Source: Pseudothioclava arenosa
GTDB taxonomy: Bacteria > Pseudomonadota > Alphaproteobacteria > Rhodobacterales > Rhodobacteraceae
DNA length: 64,000 bases
Direction of reading: 5' to 3'
Assembly (NCBI RefSeq): GCF_002358085.1
Contig: NZ_NTJD01000001.1
Coordinates: 248,001-312,000, forward strand
Both the position numbers and the translations under genes were made by a program. This document shows, piece by piece, positions 55,428 to 64,000 of this stretch. The first letter of the stretch is position 1. Every line of letters begins with the position of its first letter. The notes below the pieces were generated by a model, which was given only the letters and a program-made list of their open reading frames with translations, searched no databases and was not told the origin of the DNA.

Positions 55428-56171
55428 TCAGGCCTTGTCGCGCACCAGAAGGTGGTTGCCTTCGCCTTTCTTGACCTCGAAGCGCCCGGTTTTCTTCAGC
55501 AGGTCCGAGAGTTTCGCGCTGCCATAGGTGCGGGTGTCGAAATCGGGATTTGCCTGCGAGATGAACTGGCCGAGCTGGCCCAGCGAATACCATTCTTCTT
55601 CCAGCCCGATCCGCTTCATAGCGGCGATCACAAGCGGGATGGCCTTGCTCGGCGGGAGCTTCTCGCTGCTGGACTGGGGCGCGGGGGCCGCCTCGCCGCC
55701 GGTGCCGGTTGCCGGAGCGGGGGCGCTTTCATCGCCGAGGTTCTCGGCATAGATGAAACGTTTGCAGGCGTTGCGGAACGCCTCCGGGGTCTTTTTCTCG
55801 CCGATGCCGTAAACGTCCAGCCCCTGTTCGCGGATGCGCGAGGCAAGCCGGGTGAAGTCGCTGTCCGAAGACACCAGCACAAAGCCGTCGAACAGCCCCG
55901 AATGCAGGAAGTCCATGGCCGCGATCACCAGCCCGATATCGGAGGCATTCTTTCCCTTGGTATTCGAGAATTGCTGATCGGCGACCATGCCGAGCGTGTT
56001 GACCTTCTTGGCCCAGCCGCTCAGCCGGCTTGACGACCAGTCGCCATAGATCCGGCGCACGCTGGCTTCGCCGAGCCCCGAGATTTCCTGAAAGATGGCT
56101 TCTGCGTATTGCGCGGGCACATTGTCCGCGTCGATCAGAACACAGAGGCGCGGGGCGCGGGTGGTTGTCAT
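55428..56171 (-). CDS. NYN-domain protein with OST-HTH/LOTUS-like C-terminus, paralogue
   Basis: 247 residues. NYN domain with LCVLIDADNVP, KNASDIGLVIAAMDFL and VLVSSDSDFTRLASRIREQG, an Ala/Pro-rich linker (about 150-172), and a C-terminal LOTUS-like domain (AIPLVIAAMKRIGLEE, LGQFISQANPDFD). AGGAGAAA precedes the ATG. Probably RNA-processing; transcribed in the same direction as its shorter paralogue, 80 bases apart. Confidence 0.82.
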   Translation of the reverse strand: MTTTRAPRLCVLIDADNVPAQYAEAIFQEISGLGEASVRRIYGDWSSSRLSGWAKKVNTLGMVADQQFSNTKGKNASDIGLVIAAMDFLHSGLFDGFVLVSSDSDFTRLASRIREQGLDVYGIGEKKTPEAFRNACKRFIYAENLGDESAPAPATGTGGEAAPAPQSSSEKLPPSKAIPLVIAAMKRIGLEEEWYSLGQLGQFISQANPDFDTRTYGSAKLSDLLKKTGRFEVKKGEGNHLLVRDKA

Positions 56172-56230
56172 GGTTTCTCCTGTTGGTTGCGGACACATTA
56201 GTCGATCCGGGGTGCCGCTACCATGGCAAA

Positions 56231-56257
56231 GAAAAACGCGCCCCGAAGGGCGCGTTT
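56231..56257 (-). terminator. Terminator of petABC
   Basis: AAACGCGCCC (56234-56243), loop CGAA, GGGCGCGTTT (56248-56257). On the minus strand it ends GCGCGTTTTTCTTTG, just after the petC stop at 56283. Confidence 0.9.
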
Positions 56258-56282
56258 CCCGAGTTCAGACCAAGGCGGACGC

Positions 56283-57071
56283 TTAGGCGTGCTTGCCTTT
56301 GTGCGGCGCCCAGAGGCGCTTGTTGGTCAGGTAGAGCAGGGTGGTCAGCAGCGTCAGCAGCAGCACACCCACGAAGCCCCACTGCTTGCGCGCCATGAGC
56401 TTCGGCTCGGCGGCCCACATCAGGAAGGCCGAGACGTCTTCGGCCATGTGATGGACCGAGGCCTCGTGACCGTCTTCATACTCGATCAGTTCGTCCGAGA
56501 GCGGCGGCGGCATCGAGATCAGGCCGCCCGGGAAGGCGGTGTTCTCGTAGAAGATCGAGCCAGCCATCTCGACTTCCTCGCCGGTGTAGCCGGTCAGGAT
56601 CGAGACGATGTACTCGGGGCCACCGATGCCGTTCACCAGCTGCGAGATACCCGTGCCGTAGGGGCCGTGGAAGCCCGCGCGGGCCTTCGCCATCAGCGAA
56701 AGGTCCGGACCCATGCCATCACCGCGACGGGTGGGGAACATGTCGGTTTCCTTGCGCGGACGGGTCTCGTCGGTTTCCGGATCGTAGACTTCGTCCAGCT
56801 CGGCCGCGAAAGCGCGCACCCAGGCCGGATCCATCTGCGGGCCACCTTCGTCAGCCAGCGTGCGCAGCGGCACGAACTTCATGCCGTGGCAGGCCGCGCA
56901 GACTTCGCGGTAGACTTGGAAGCCGCGACGCAGCTGCTGCTGGTCGTACTTGCCGAACGGGCCTTCGAACGAGAAGGCGACATCGTGGATGTGCCCTTCC
57001 GAACCCGCGCCCATCGCCGCACCGGTGCCCAGAACGAGCGCGGAAACGGCAGAAATCAGAAGCTTTTTCAT
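56283..57071 (-). CDS. petC: Cytochrome c1 of the bc1 complex
   Basis: 262 residues with a signal peptide (about 1-22). Haem site CAACH near residues 57-61, a later Met-containing region ([21 protein letters not shown]), and one C-terminal anchor ([15 protein letters not shown]). It passes electrons from the Rieske protein to soluble or membrane cytochrome c. AGGA precedes the ATG; 19 bases after petB. Confidence 0.96.
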   Translation of the reverse strand: MKKLLISAVSALVLGTGAAMGAGSEGHIHDVAFSFEGPFGKYDQQQLRRGFQVYREVCAACHGMKFVPLRTLADEGGPQMDPAWVRAFAAELDEVYDPETDETRPRKETDMFPTRRGDGMGPDLSLMAKARAGFHGPYGTGISQLVNGIGGPEYIVSILTGYTGEEVEMAGSIFYENTAFPGGLISMPPPLSDELIEYEDGHEASVHHMAEDVSAFLMWAAEPKLMARKQWGFVGVLLLTLLTTLLYLTNKRLWAPHKGKHA

Positions 57072-57090
57072 GATATCCTAGTCCTTTTCC

Positions 57091-58404
57091 TTACTCGGCC
57101 GAGGTGCCGTAGTGGTTGTTGAAGTCTTCTTCGATCGTTGCCGGCATCGGCAGCGGTTTTTCGATCAGGCCGAGCACCGGCAGGATCACGAAGAAGTAGC
57201 CGAACCAGTAGGTCGCACCGATCAGCGAGATGTAGGGATAGATCCCGTCGGTCGGCATCGCGCCCACCCACATCAGCACCACGAAGTCGATCGCGAGCAG
57301 CCAGAACCACCATTTGAACATCGGACGGAACTGACCCGAGCGGACTTTCGAAGTGTCCAGCCAGGGCGCCAGCGCCATCGCGATGATCGCACCGAACATC
57401 GCGATCACGCCGAAGAACTTGGCGTCGACGATGCCGAAGGTGATCTTGTTGACCAGGATCACGGCCCAGACGTCAGCGGTAAAGGCCCGCAGGATCGCGT
57501 AGAACGGCAGGAAGTACCATTCGGGCACGATATGCGCCGGGGTCGAGAGCGGGTTCGCCTCAATGTAGTTGTCGGGGTGGCCGAGGTAGTTCGGCATGAA
57601 GCCCACGACCGCGAAGAAGATCAGCAGGACCAGCGCCAGGGCGAAGAGATCCTTGATCACGAAATACGGCCAGAAGGGCAGGGTGTCTTTCTCGGCTTCG
57701 GCTTTCGAGCCGCGACGCACTTCGACACCGGTCGGGTTGTTGTTGCCCGTGGTGTGGAAGGCCCAGATGTGGACGGCGACGAGGGCCGCGATCACGAAGG
57801 GCAGCAGGTAGTGCAGCGAGAAGAAGCGGTTCAGCGTGGCGTTGTCCACGGCCGGCCCGCCCAGGAGCCAGGCCTGAATGTCCGGGCCGATGCCCGGGAT
57901 CGCGCCGAACAGGCCGGTGATCACGGTGGCACCCCAGAAGGACATCTGACCCCAGGGCAGCACGTAGCCCATGAAGGCGGTGCCCATCATCGCGAGATAG
58001 ATCACCATGCCGACGATCCAGGTCACTTCGCGCGGAGCTTTGTACGAACCGTAGTAGAGGCCGCGGAAGATGTGGATGTAGACCGCAAGGAAGAACAGCG
58101 AGGCGCCGTTCGCATGCATGTAGCGCAGCATATAGCCGCCGTTCACGTCGCGCATGATGTGCTCGACCGAGGCAAAGGCCAGGTCGACATGGGGCGTGTA
58201 ATGCATCACCAGAACGATACCGGTGACGATCTGAAGCGCGAGGCAGAACGCGAGGACGATGCCCCAGATCCACCACCAGTTCAGGTTTTTCGGCGTCGGG
58301 ATCATGATGGTGTCATAGATCAGACCGACGATGGGAAGACGGTTATGCAACCATTTCTCGATGCCCGTCTTGGGCTCGTAATGGTCGTGCGGGATGCCAG
58401 CCAT
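57091..58404 (-). CDS. petB: Cytochrome b of the bc1 complex
   Basis: 437 residues, eight membrane helices. The haem ligands fall at His97, His111, His198 and His212, the same numbering as in Rhodobacter capsulatus; the quinol-site PEWY is present ([12 protein letters not shown]). It holds both haems b and the two quinone sites. GGAGG precedes the ATG. Middle gene of petABC. Confidence 0.98.
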   Translation of the reverse strand: MAGIPHDHYEPKTGIEKWLHNRLPIVGLIYDTIMIPTPKNLNWWWIWGIVLAFCLALQIVTGIVLVMHYTPHVDLAFASVEHIMRDVNGGYMLRYMHANGASLFFLAVYIHIFRGLYYGSYKAPREVTWIVGMVIYLAMMGTAFMGYVLPWGQMSFWGATVITGLFGAIPGIGPDIQAWLLGGPAVDNATLNRFFSLHYLLPFVIAALVAVHIWAFHTTGNNNPTGVEVRRGSKAEAEKDTLPFWPYFVIKDLFALALVLLIFFAVVGFMPNYLGHPDNYIEANPLSTPAHIVPEWYFLPFYAILRAFTADVWAVILVNKITFGIVDAKFFGVIAMFGAIIAMALAPWLDTSKVRSGQFRPMFKWWFWLLAIDFVVLMWVGAMPTDGIYPYISLIGATYWFGYFFVILPVLGLIEKPLPMPATIEEDFNNHYGTSAE

Positions 58405-58415
58405 AGAGTTCCTCC

Positions 58416-58976
58416 TCAGCCCAGCAGAATGGTCGATTCATCGGTGAACTGGGCCACCGGAATGTCGAGGTTGCGCGGCGCCGGACCTTTGCGGATGCGG
58501 CCCGAAGTGTCGTAGTGCGAACCGTGGCAGGGGCAGAACCAGCCACCGAAATCGCCCGAGCCGTTGCCGATCGGAACGCAGCCCAGGTGGGTGCACACGC
58601 CGATCATCACCAGCCATTCGCCAGCTTCGTCCAGAGCGCGGTTTTCATCCGAGGCGTCGGCGCCCGGCTTGTTCGCGTTCTCGGCGGTCTGGTCGATCAG
58701 TTCGCCCAGGTCCACGGCGCGCGCGGCGTCGATTTCGTCCTGGGTGCGGCGACGGATGAACACCGGCTTGCCGCGCCATTTCACGGTCAGCTGGGTGCCG
58801 GTTTCAACGCCCGAGATGTCGACATAGATCGACGACATCGCTTTCACGTCCGCCGAGGCGTTCATCTGGTTGACCAGCGGCCAGACCGCTGCGCCGGTGA
58901 CGACAGCGCCGGTGCCGGCGGTGGCGAAATAGAGGAAATCCCTCCGGGTGCCTGCGTTATCTTCTGCGTGGGACAC
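58416..58976 (-). CDS. petA: Rieske iron-sulfur protein of the bc1 complex
   Basis: 186 residues. Twin-arginine-like GTRRDFLY before a membrane helix (about 14-35), then the 2Fe-2S ligands in CTHLGC and [11 protein letters not shown] at 58976 is preferred: it gives [14 protein letters not shown], as in known Rhodobacter proteins, and lies 7 bases after GGAG, while the ATG at 58982 is only 2 bases from it. First gene of petABC. Confidence 0.95.
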   Translation of the reverse strand: MSHAEDNAGTRRDFLYFATAGTGAVVTGAAVWPLVNQMNASADVKAMSSIYVDISGVETGTQLTVKWRGKPVFIRRRTQDEIDAARAVDLGELIDQTAENANKPGADASDENRALDEAGEWLVMIGVCTHLGCVPIGNGSGDFGGWFCPCHGSHYDTSGRIRKGPAPRNLDIPVAQFTDESTILLG

Positions 58977-59179
58977 GTGCATTCTCCCTTCCCGGGCCTG
59001 AATGAGGCCGATACGACGGTCCGGGCCGCACCGAAGTGCCGCCGAACATGGCCGCTCTTTAGCAATCACAACCTTGTCAGTCCAGCATGCATTCGGTTGA
59101 GCCGGGGGCCTAATTGCCGCATTGCGCGAATATTTTTCGCCTGAGGCCACCGCGCGGCGGAATGACCGGCGCTAACGGT

Positions 59180-59202
59180 GCCGGGGTGCTCAAATCCCCG
59201 GC
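59180..59202 (-). other. Hairpin between petR and petA
   Basis: GCCGGGG (59180-59186) / CCCCGGC (59196-59202), 7-bp stem with a 9-base loop, in the 257-base gap between petR and petA. No U-tract follows on either strand. It could attenuate read-through from petPR into petABC or stabilise the petR end. Confidence 0.4.
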
Positions 59203-59233
59203 GGCCCGCAGGGGCAGGCCGGGGCGGGGCGAC

Positions 59234-59947
59234 TCAGTCCGGGGCCAGCAGATAGCCGATGCCACGCACCGTCTGCAGATAGCGCGGCTCGCGCGGATCG
59301 GGCTCGATCTTGCGGCGCAGACGCGTGATCTGGACGTCGATCGCGCGGTCGCCTGCGCCTTCTTCGCTGGTGCCCGGGCGGTCGCGACCCAGCTCGTCGA
59401 TCAGCTCGGCGCGGCTGATCACCTCGCCCGTGCGCGCAGCGAAGATCCGCATCAGCGCGCCCTCGGTGGCGGTCAGCCGCACGGGCTCGTCACCCGACCA
59501 CATCTCGCCCCGGTCCTGGTCATAGCGCAGCGCGCCCAGATGCAGATATTTCGGGCCAGTTTGCGCCTCTTGCGGCACGCGGCGCAGGATCGCGTTGATC
59601 CGCAGCAACAGCTCCTTCGGCTCGAAGGGCTTGGCGAGGTAGTCATCCGCGCCCGCCTCCAGCCCCTCGATCCGGTCGCGGGTCTCGCCGCGCGCGGTCA
59701 GCAGCAGGATCGGCGTCGCGATCTTGCGGCGCAGGTCCCGCGTGAGGCTCAGCCCGTCCTCGCCGGGCATCATCACATCCATCACGATCAGGCTGAATTC
59801 CAGCGCCGTCAGGAGCTTGCGCGCATGCGCCGCGTCACGTGCGGCGGTCACCAGAAAACCGTTTCGGATCAGGAACTTCTGCAGAAGCGTCCGGATCCGT
59901 TCGTCATCATCCACGATCAGCAGATGCGGTGCGTTGGCAAGGGTCAT
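59234..59947 (-). CDS. petR: OmpR-type response regulator PetR
   Basis: 237 residues: receiver domain with phosphoacceptor Asp57 (LIVMDVMMPGEDG) and Lys in KPFEPKELLLR, then an OmpR-type winged helix (about 135-235, ending YLQTVRGIGYLLAPD). In R. capsulatus petR lies upstream of the bc1 genes and is needed for growth; no histidine kinase is linked here either. It overlaps the petP stop by one base. Confidence 0.92.
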   Translation of the reverse strand: MTLANAPHLLIVDDDERIRTLLQKFLIRNGFLVTAARDAAHARKLLTALEFSLIVMDVMMPGEDGLSLTRDLRRKIATPILLLTARGETRDRIEGLEAGADDYLAKPFEPKELLLRINAILRRVPQEAQTGPKYLHLGALRYDQDRGEMWSGDEPVRLTATEGALMRIFAARTGEVISRAELIDELGRDRPGTSEEGAGDRAIDVQITRLRRKIEPDPREPRYLQTVRGIGYLLAPD

Positions 59948-60447
59948 CAGCCGCCGTCCCGCATCGACTGGTAATGGCGCAATTGCTGCGGGTCCATCAT
60001 CGCCTCGAGCACCTGCCGGAAGCCCGCGACCGCTTGCGGGCCGGCCGCGCGATAGGCCGCGCGCATCCGCCCGCGCTGTGCCTCGGACAGCTCGCGTTCG
60101 AGCGCCGCGCCCTTGTCGGTCAGGTGCAGGCGCCGTTCGCGCCGGTCTTTGGTGCCGACGCGGCTTTCCACCAGACCGTCCTCGATCAGCGTGCGCAGAA
60201 CCCGGTTGAGGCTCTGCTTGGTCACGCCCAGCACGTCCAACAGCGTCGTCACCGTCAGCCCGGGCTGACGGTTGATGAAATGGACCGCGCGGTGATGCGC
60301 GCGCCCGTAGCCATGCTCTTCAAGGATCCTGTCCGGGTCGGCTGTAAAGCCGCGATAGGCGAAGAACATCGCCTCGATCCCCTTGCGCAGCTGCTCGTCG
60401 GTCAGGAACAGGAGCGTTTCGCCCCCAGTCGCCGGAATGTCGGCCAT
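59947..60447 (-). CDS. petP: MarR-family regulator PetP
   Basis: 166 residues with a MarR winged helix (about 60-115: LLDVLGVTKQSLNRVLRTLIEDGLVE, DRRERRLHLTDKG). First of the petP-petR pair. Its context, petPR before petABC, matches R. capsulatus. A repeat GTCA-N7-TGAC at 60477-60491 in its promoter could be an operator. Confidence 0.85.
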   Translation of the reverse strand: MADIPATGGETLLFLTDEQLRKGIEAMFFAYRGFTADPDRILEEHGYGRAHHRAVHFINRQPGLTVTTLLDVLGVTKQSLNRVLRTLIEDGLVESRVGTKDRRERRLHLTDKGAALERELSEAQRGRMRAAYRAAGPQAVAGFRQVLEAMMDPQQLRHYQSMRDGG

Positions 60448-60476
60448 GATCTCCTCTCACTTTTTTCCGACTTTAT

Positions 60477-60491
60477 GTCAGCCTTGTTGAC
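60477..60491 (-). promoter_or_regulatory. Inverted repeat in the petP-ilvE divergent promoter
   Basis: GTCA-gccttgt-TGAC, 30 bases before the petP ATG, with AAAG/CTTT on the flanks. Possible MarR-type operator; weak evidence. Confidence 0.3.
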
Positions 60492-60599
60492 TTTCCAAGA
60501 ATCAATTGTTACCCATCCGTCGATTTCGCGCAATAATATGTCCAATGCGGACCAAATCTGCGCAACTTTCGAAAACCGGATGATCCGAAGGAGGATAAA

Positions 60600-61469
60600 A
60601 TGGCCGGGGCTTATGATGATCGCGATGGCAAGATCTGGATGGATGGCAAGCTTGTGGAGTGGCGTGACGCCAAGGTCCACATTCTGACGCACGCACTGCA
60701 TTACGCCTCCTCGGTCTTCGAGGGTGAGCGTTGCTACAACGGCAAGATCTTCAAATCGGTTGAGCATTCGGAGCGCCTGCACAAATCGGCGAACCTGCTC
60801 GACTTCCAGATCCCCTATACCGTGGAGCAGATCGAGCAGGCGAAATACGACGTGCTCAAGGCCAATGGCTGGGACAATGCCTATGTTCGTGCGCTGGCCT
60901 GGCGCGGGGCGGGGCAGGATATGGGTGTCGCGTCGCGCAACAACCCGGTGCGTCTGGCCGTGGCGGCCTGGGAATGGGGCAACTATTATGGCGATGCCAA
61001 GATGAAGGGCGCCAAGCTCGACATCTCGAAATGGCGCCGCCCCGATCCGAAGACGATCCCCTCCGAGGCGAAGGCCGCCGGTCTCTACATGATCTGCACC
61101 ATGTCCAAGCATGCCGCCGAAGACAAAGGCTGCTCGGATGCGCTGATGATGGATTATCGCGGCTATGTGGCCGAGGCGACCGGCGCTAACGTGTTCTTCG
61201 TGAAGAACGGCGAAGTGCACACGCCCAAGCCCGATTGCTTCCTTAACGGGATCACCCGCCAGACTGTGATCGGCATGCTCAAGGAAAAAGGCATCACCGT
61301 CCACGAGCGCCATATCGAGCCGGTGGAACTCACGGGCTTCGAGCAGTGCTGGCTGACCGGCACCGCCGCCGAAGTAACTCCCGTGGGCCAGATCGGCGAT
61401 TTCCACTTCGAAGTGGGTGCGCTGACCCGCGACATCGCGGAAAGCTACGAAAAGCTGGTGCGTAGCTGA
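60600..61469 (+). CDS. ilvE: Branched-chain amino acid aminotransferase
   Basis: 289 residues of fold-type IV PLP enzymes. The catalytic Lys158 sits in IPSEAKAAGLY, with HALHYASSVFEGERCY near the N-terminus and the C-terminal GTAAEVTPVG. It makes or degrades leucine, isoleucine and valine. AAGGAGG lies 6 bases before the ATG. Divergent from petP. Confidence 0.93.
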   Translation: MAGAYDDRDGKIWMDGKLVEWRDAKVHILTHALHYASSVFEGERCYNGKIFKSVEHSERLHKSANLLDFQIPYTVEQIEQAKYDVLKANGWDNAYVRALAWRGAGQDMGVASRNNPVRLAVAAWEWGNYYGDAKMKGAKLDISKWRRPDPKTIPSEAKAAGLYMICTMSKHAAEDKGCSDALMMDYRGYVAEATGANVFFVKNGEVHTPKPDCFLNGITRQTVIGMLKEKGITVHERHIEPVELTGFEQCWLTGTAAEVTPVGQIGDFHFEVGALTRDIAESYEKLVRS

Positions 61470-61477
61470 TCGCGTCG

Positions 61478-61542
61478 GGGGCCCGTCAGGCGGGCCCCGC
61501 GCTACCAAAAATCAAGGGCGTGCCGCAGGGCGCGCCCTTTTC
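61478..61542. terminator. Double hairpin terminator after ilvE
   Basis: First stem GGGGCCCG (61478-61485) / CGGGCCCC (61491-61498). Second stem AAGGGCGTGCC (61514-61524) / GGCGCGCCCTT (61529-61539) with TTTT after it, and U-rich on the minus strand too, so it also serves the convergent small gene. Confidence 0.85.
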
Positions 61543-61558
61543 TCATGGAAAACCGGGA

Positions 61559-61744
61559 TCAGGCTTCTTCGCCGCGCTCGATGCGCAGGAATTCCTTGGT
61601 TTTCGTATCGCCCCGGTCGGCCGGGCGCTGCGACAGTTCTTTCACCGCCGGGTGCACGCCGCTTTTGCGGTCGATGTCGAGGAATTCCTTCACCCGTGTG
61701 CCTTCGGCCTTGGGCTCGTTGTGGTCGATGATGTGCTTGGTCAT
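61559..61744 (-). CDS. 61-residue protein with an internal repeat
   Basis: 61 residues, ATG preceded by GGAGG at 6 bases. Two copies of a motif with consensus T(R/K)xKEFL(D/R)I(D/E)R are visible: TRVKEFLDIDR (16-26) and TKTKEFLRIER near the end, separated by a Pro/Lys-rich spacer. Charged and probably partly disordered; no known family recognised. Good start and own terminator support a real gene. Confidence 0.65.
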   Translation of the reverse strand: MTKHIIDHNEPKAEGTRVKEFLDIDRKSGVHPAVKELSQRPADRGDTKTKEFLRIERGEEA

Positions 61745-61843
61745 GTCTGGCCTCCATTTCATCCCCATCGGGAGGGAAACCTAGCACGGTTCGCCGGAAA
61801 AAGCGACCGGGCATGGTGCCGCAGGGTGAATGGCCGGCAGTGG

Positions 61844-62758
61844 TCAGCCGGGCGGGCTCATGGCGCGGCGCTGGCGGGCGCGCTCGATCCCCAGTTGCCG
61901 CTCGCGCCAGACGATCAGGACGCCGGCCGCGATCACCAGCGCCGCGCCGCCCAGCATCACCAGCGTCGGCACCTCGTCGAAGACAAGGTAGCCCACCGCC
62001 AGCGCCATCAGCATCGAGGCATATTCGAAGGGCGCCACGATTGAGGCATCCGCCGCGCGATAGGCTGAGGTCAGCAGGATCTGCGCCACGCCCCCGATCA
62101 GCCCCGCCAGCACCAGAAGCGCAATGGCCCAGAGCGGCGGCATCACCCAGCCGAAGGGCAGGGTTGCGAAGGACAGCACCGTTGCCGTGCAGGAAAACCA
62201 GAACACGATGGCCGAGGTGGTCTCGGTCTTCGTCAGCTTGCGGATGAAGATCTGCGCCAGCGCCGCGAACACCGCCCCCATCAGCGCGACCATCGCGCCA
62301 AAGGCCGCGCGCGAGTCTCCTACGCCCGAGAGTCGCGGGCTGAGGATAATCAGCACCCCCAAGAGCCCCAGCGCCACCGACGTCAGCCGAAAGGCGCGGA
62401 CCTCTTCGCCGAGGAACATCGCGGCGAAGATCACCACCAGGAGCGGCGCGGCATAGCCGATCGCGGTGGCCTCGGGCAGGGGCAGGATGCCGATGCCGGC
62501 AAACATCAGCCCCATCGCGCAGGTGCCGATCAGCCCGCGCCAGACATGGCCCATCGGGCTTGCGACCTTGAGCCCGTGGCGCAGATCGCCCCGGCTCGCC
62601 AGCCAGACCAGCGTGATCGGGATCGCGAAGAGCGAGCGGAAAAACACCTGCTCGCCGGGGGGCACTTCGCCCGCCGTGGCCTTGAGGATCGCCGACATCG
62701 CGACGAACAGCGCGACCGAGCCGATCTTGAACAGGATGCCGCGGGCGGTGTCGCTCAT
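61844..62758 (-). CDS. EamA/DMT-family transporter
   Basis: 304 residues with about ten hydrophobic segments in two EamA repeats ([20 protein letters not shown] in the first; [11 protein letters not shown]-like [13 protein letters not shown] in the second). Drug/metabolite exporter of unknown substrate. The ATG at 62758 overlaps the queG stop by 4 bases, so the two are coupled. Confidence 0.86.
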   Translation of the reverse strand: MSDTARGILFKIGSVALFVAMSAILKATAGEVPPGEQVFFRSLFAIPITLVWLASRGDLRHGLKVASPMGHVWRGLIGTCAMGLMFAGIGILPLPEATAIGYAAPLLVVIFAAMFLGEEVRAFRLTSVALGLLGVLIILSPRLSGVGDSRAAFGAMVALMGAVFAALAQIFIRKLTKTETTSAIVFWFSCTATVLSFATLPFGWVMPPLWAIALLVLAGLIGGVAQILLTSAYRAADASIVAPFEYASMLMALAVGYLVFDEVPTLVMLGGAALVIAAGVLIVWRERQLGIERARQRRAMSPPG

Positions 62759-63789
62759 GGCGCAGCCCCCAGCCGCTCGAGCGCCCATTGCGCGGCTTCG
62801 CGCACCACCGGATCGGGGTCCGCAAGATGCGGGCGCGCGGCGTCAGTCAGCGCGGGATCACCGGAGTTTCCGATGGCATAGAGCACGTTGCGCAGCATCC
62901 GGTCGCGCCCGACCCGCTTGATCGGGCTGCCGGAAAACCGCGCGCGGAATGCGGCGTCGTCCAGTGCGGCCAGTTCCGCCAGTGGCGGGTGCCCGACCTG
63001 ATCGGCATAGCGCATCTCGCGCGCCTCTGCGGCGAACTTGTTCCAGGGGCAGGCGGCGAGGCAATCGTCGCAACCATAGATCCGGTTGCCCATCGCCGCG
63101 CGCAGATCCTGCGCGATCGGGCCCTTGTGCTCGATCGTGAGGTAGGAAATGCAGCGTCGTGCATCGAGCTGGTAGGGCGCGGGAAAGGCGCCGGTCGGGC
63201 AGGCGTCGAGGCAGGCGGTGCAATTGCCGCAATGGCTGTCTTCGGGCGGATCGGGGGGAAGTTCGATCGTGGTGAAAATCGCGCCCAGAAAGAACCAACT
63301 GCCCAGATCGCGCGCGAGAAGGTTGGTGTGCTTGCCCTGCCAGCCGAGCCCCGAGGCCTGGCCGAGAGGCTTTTCCATCACCGGCGCGGTGTCGACGAAA
63401 ACCTTGATCGCCTCGCCCTCGGCCTGATCCAGCAGCCAGCGCCCGACGCGCTTGAGGCGCTTCTTCACGATGTCATGGTAATCGCGTCCGCGCGCGTAGA
63501 CCGAAATCGCGCCGCGATCGGGCAGGCCGACCACCGCCATCGGGTCTTCGTCGGGCGTGTAGGTCTCGGCCAGCATGATCACCGAGCGTGCCTCCGGCCA
63601 GAGCTGGTCGGGGGCGCCGCGCCAGCTCATCCGCTCTTTCATCCAGCCCATCTGGCCATGTCGCCCGGCCGCGACAAAGGCCTGCAGCCGCGCGGCGATC
63701 TCGGGCACGGCGTCGGGGCGGCAGATGCGCGCCTTGGAGAAGCCTTCGGACAGGGCCTGGTCGATCAGCCGGGATTTCAGATCCTGCAC
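62755..63789 (-). CDS. queG: Epoxyqueuosine reductase
   Basis: 344 residues, GTG start with AAAGGAG 7 bases upstream. Two 4Fe-4S motifs, [14 protein letters not shown] and [14 protein letters not shown], plus a cobalamin-binding region earlier in the chain ([15 protein letters not shown]) and C-terminal HEAT-like repeats (about 285-340). It performs the last step of queuosine tRNA modification. Confidence 0.94.
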   Translation of the reverse strand: MQDLKSRLIDQALSEGFSKARICRPDAVPEIAARLQAFVAAGRHGQMGWMKERMSWRGAPDQLWPEARSVIMLAETYTPDEDPMAVVGLPDRGAISVYARGRDYHDIVKKRLKRVGRWLLDQAEGEAIKVFVDTAPVMEKPLGQASGLGWQGKHTNLLARDLGSWFFLGAIFTTIELPPDPPEDSHCGNCTACLDACPTGAFPAPYQLDARRCISYLTIEHKGPIAQDLRAAMGNRIYGCDDCLAACPWNKFAAEAREMRYADQVGHPPLAELAALDDAAFRARFSGSPIKRVGRDRMLRNVLYAIGNSGDPALTDAARPHLADPDPVVREAAQWALERLGAAP

Positions 63790-63802
63790 CGGTACGCTCC
63801 TT

Positions 63803-63880
63803 TCGGGGCGGGGCAGGGGCGCTGCCCCTCTTGGCCCGCGGCCAATTCACCCCGGGATATTTGGGGCAAACTGAAAGCCG
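63803..63880 (+). repeat. Dispersed intergenic element (plus copy)
   Basis: GC-rich hairpins (GGGGCAGGGGC-GCTGCCCC area, 63806-63830), then CCCCGGGATATTTGGGGC and CTGAAAG at 63850-63878. Between gst and queG, both minus strand. Confidence 0.65.
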
Positions 63881-63900
63881 GGAGCGGCCCCGCGCCGGGA

Positions 63901-64000
63901 TCAGAAATCAAGCTCGGCATATTGCGGGGCGGGCGGAAGGCCCGGCAGTTGGTCGGCCAGAAGCGAGCGGAAGGCCGGGCGCGATTTGATCTTGGCATAC
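63901..64000 (-). CDS. Glutathione S-transferase family protein, C-terminal end (partial)
   Basis: Only the last 32 residues are in the window, ending KSRPAFRSLLADQLPGLPPA then PQYAELDF. The ending matches glutathione S-transferases of Rhodobacteraceae, which often precede queG. The gene runs off the right edge; its start and active site are not visible. Confidence 0.6.
   Translation of the reverse strand, partial: YAKIKSRPAFRSLLADQLPGLPPAPQYAELDF

Noticed and set aside
58976-58984. ATG at 58982 as petA start
   Set aside because: Only 2 bases from the GGAG site; GTG at 58976 has good spacing and yields the N-terminus known from Rhodobacter Rieske proteins.

Overview
The window is about 64 kb of high-GC, gene-dense bacterial chromosome. 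Its content and order point to an alphaproteobacterium of the Rhodobacteraceae (Rhodobacter/Paracoccus/Thioclava-like): an F0 ATP-synthase operon split from F1 with both b' and b subunits, a petP-petR-petABC cytochrome bc1 locus as in Rhodobacter capsulatus, periplasmic cytochrome c', class III alcohol dehydrogenase, DUF2794, DUF1989, DUF1285 and I78 families, and a recurrent intergenic element with a GC-rich hairpin and an AT core. I do not assign a genus. I saw no rRNA, tRNA, CRISPR array, insertion sequence or prophage, and no broken genes; only a glutathione S-transferase at the right edge is cut.

Layout. 0-9.9 kb: a YiiX-like lipoprotein, a 53-codon small gene plus a DUF1989 gene, an ArsR regulator with a palindromic operator, atpI-B-E-F'-F, an FCD/GntR regulator, an OmpA-type lipoprotein, an Ada-like methyltransferase, nth and adenosine kinase. 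9.9-20 kb: a sulfotransferase, a GT14-type glycosyltransferase, HIT, a CHCC zinc protein, polA, a cation-efflux transporter, DUF2798, and DUF1285-hydroxypyruvate isomerase. 18.9-25.7 kb: a tightly overlapping MoxR-DUF58-DUF4159-GATase-like membrane operon. 26-31 kb: DUF599, the glycolate oxidase genes glcDEF and a secreted trypsin-like protease. 31-38 kb: Hsp20 with a heat-shock promoter and possible RNA thermometer, a ModE-like regulator, an MFS transporter coupled to a GT29-like sialyltransferase, asd, a MuiA/DUF4139 protein, an RHH-like protein and a beta-carbonic anhydrase.

38-48 kb: an M17 aminopeptidase with an NlpC/P60 hydrolase, then a cell-surface cluster of three sulfotransferase-fold proteins and two glycosyltransferases, an LpxL-type acyltransferase, DUF2794, cytochrome c' and two tandem I78-like inhibitors. 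48-54 kb: class III alcohol dehydrogenase, thiBPQ behind a TPP riboswitch whose output is a Shine-Dalgarno-sequestering hairpin, and aroC. 54-64 kb: a TetR regulator, two NYN/LOTUS-type proteins in tandem, petABC with petR and petP, ilvE, a 61-residue protein with an internal repeat, an EamA transporter, queG and the partial gst.

Functional themes are energy conservation (ATP synthase, bc1), C1/C2 metabolism (glycolate oxidase, hydroxypyruvate isomerase, formaldehyde oxidation, carbonic anhydrase), DNA repair (polA, nth, Ada-like), and modification of surface glycans. The most interesting signals are regulatory: a small-ORF/hairpin leader before the DUF1989 gene, a ROSE-like leader on hsp20, the TPP riboswitch platform, a motif shared by the FCD regulator's promoter and the glcDEF promoter, a palindrome inside the atp promoter, and seven copies of the dispersed intergenic element.
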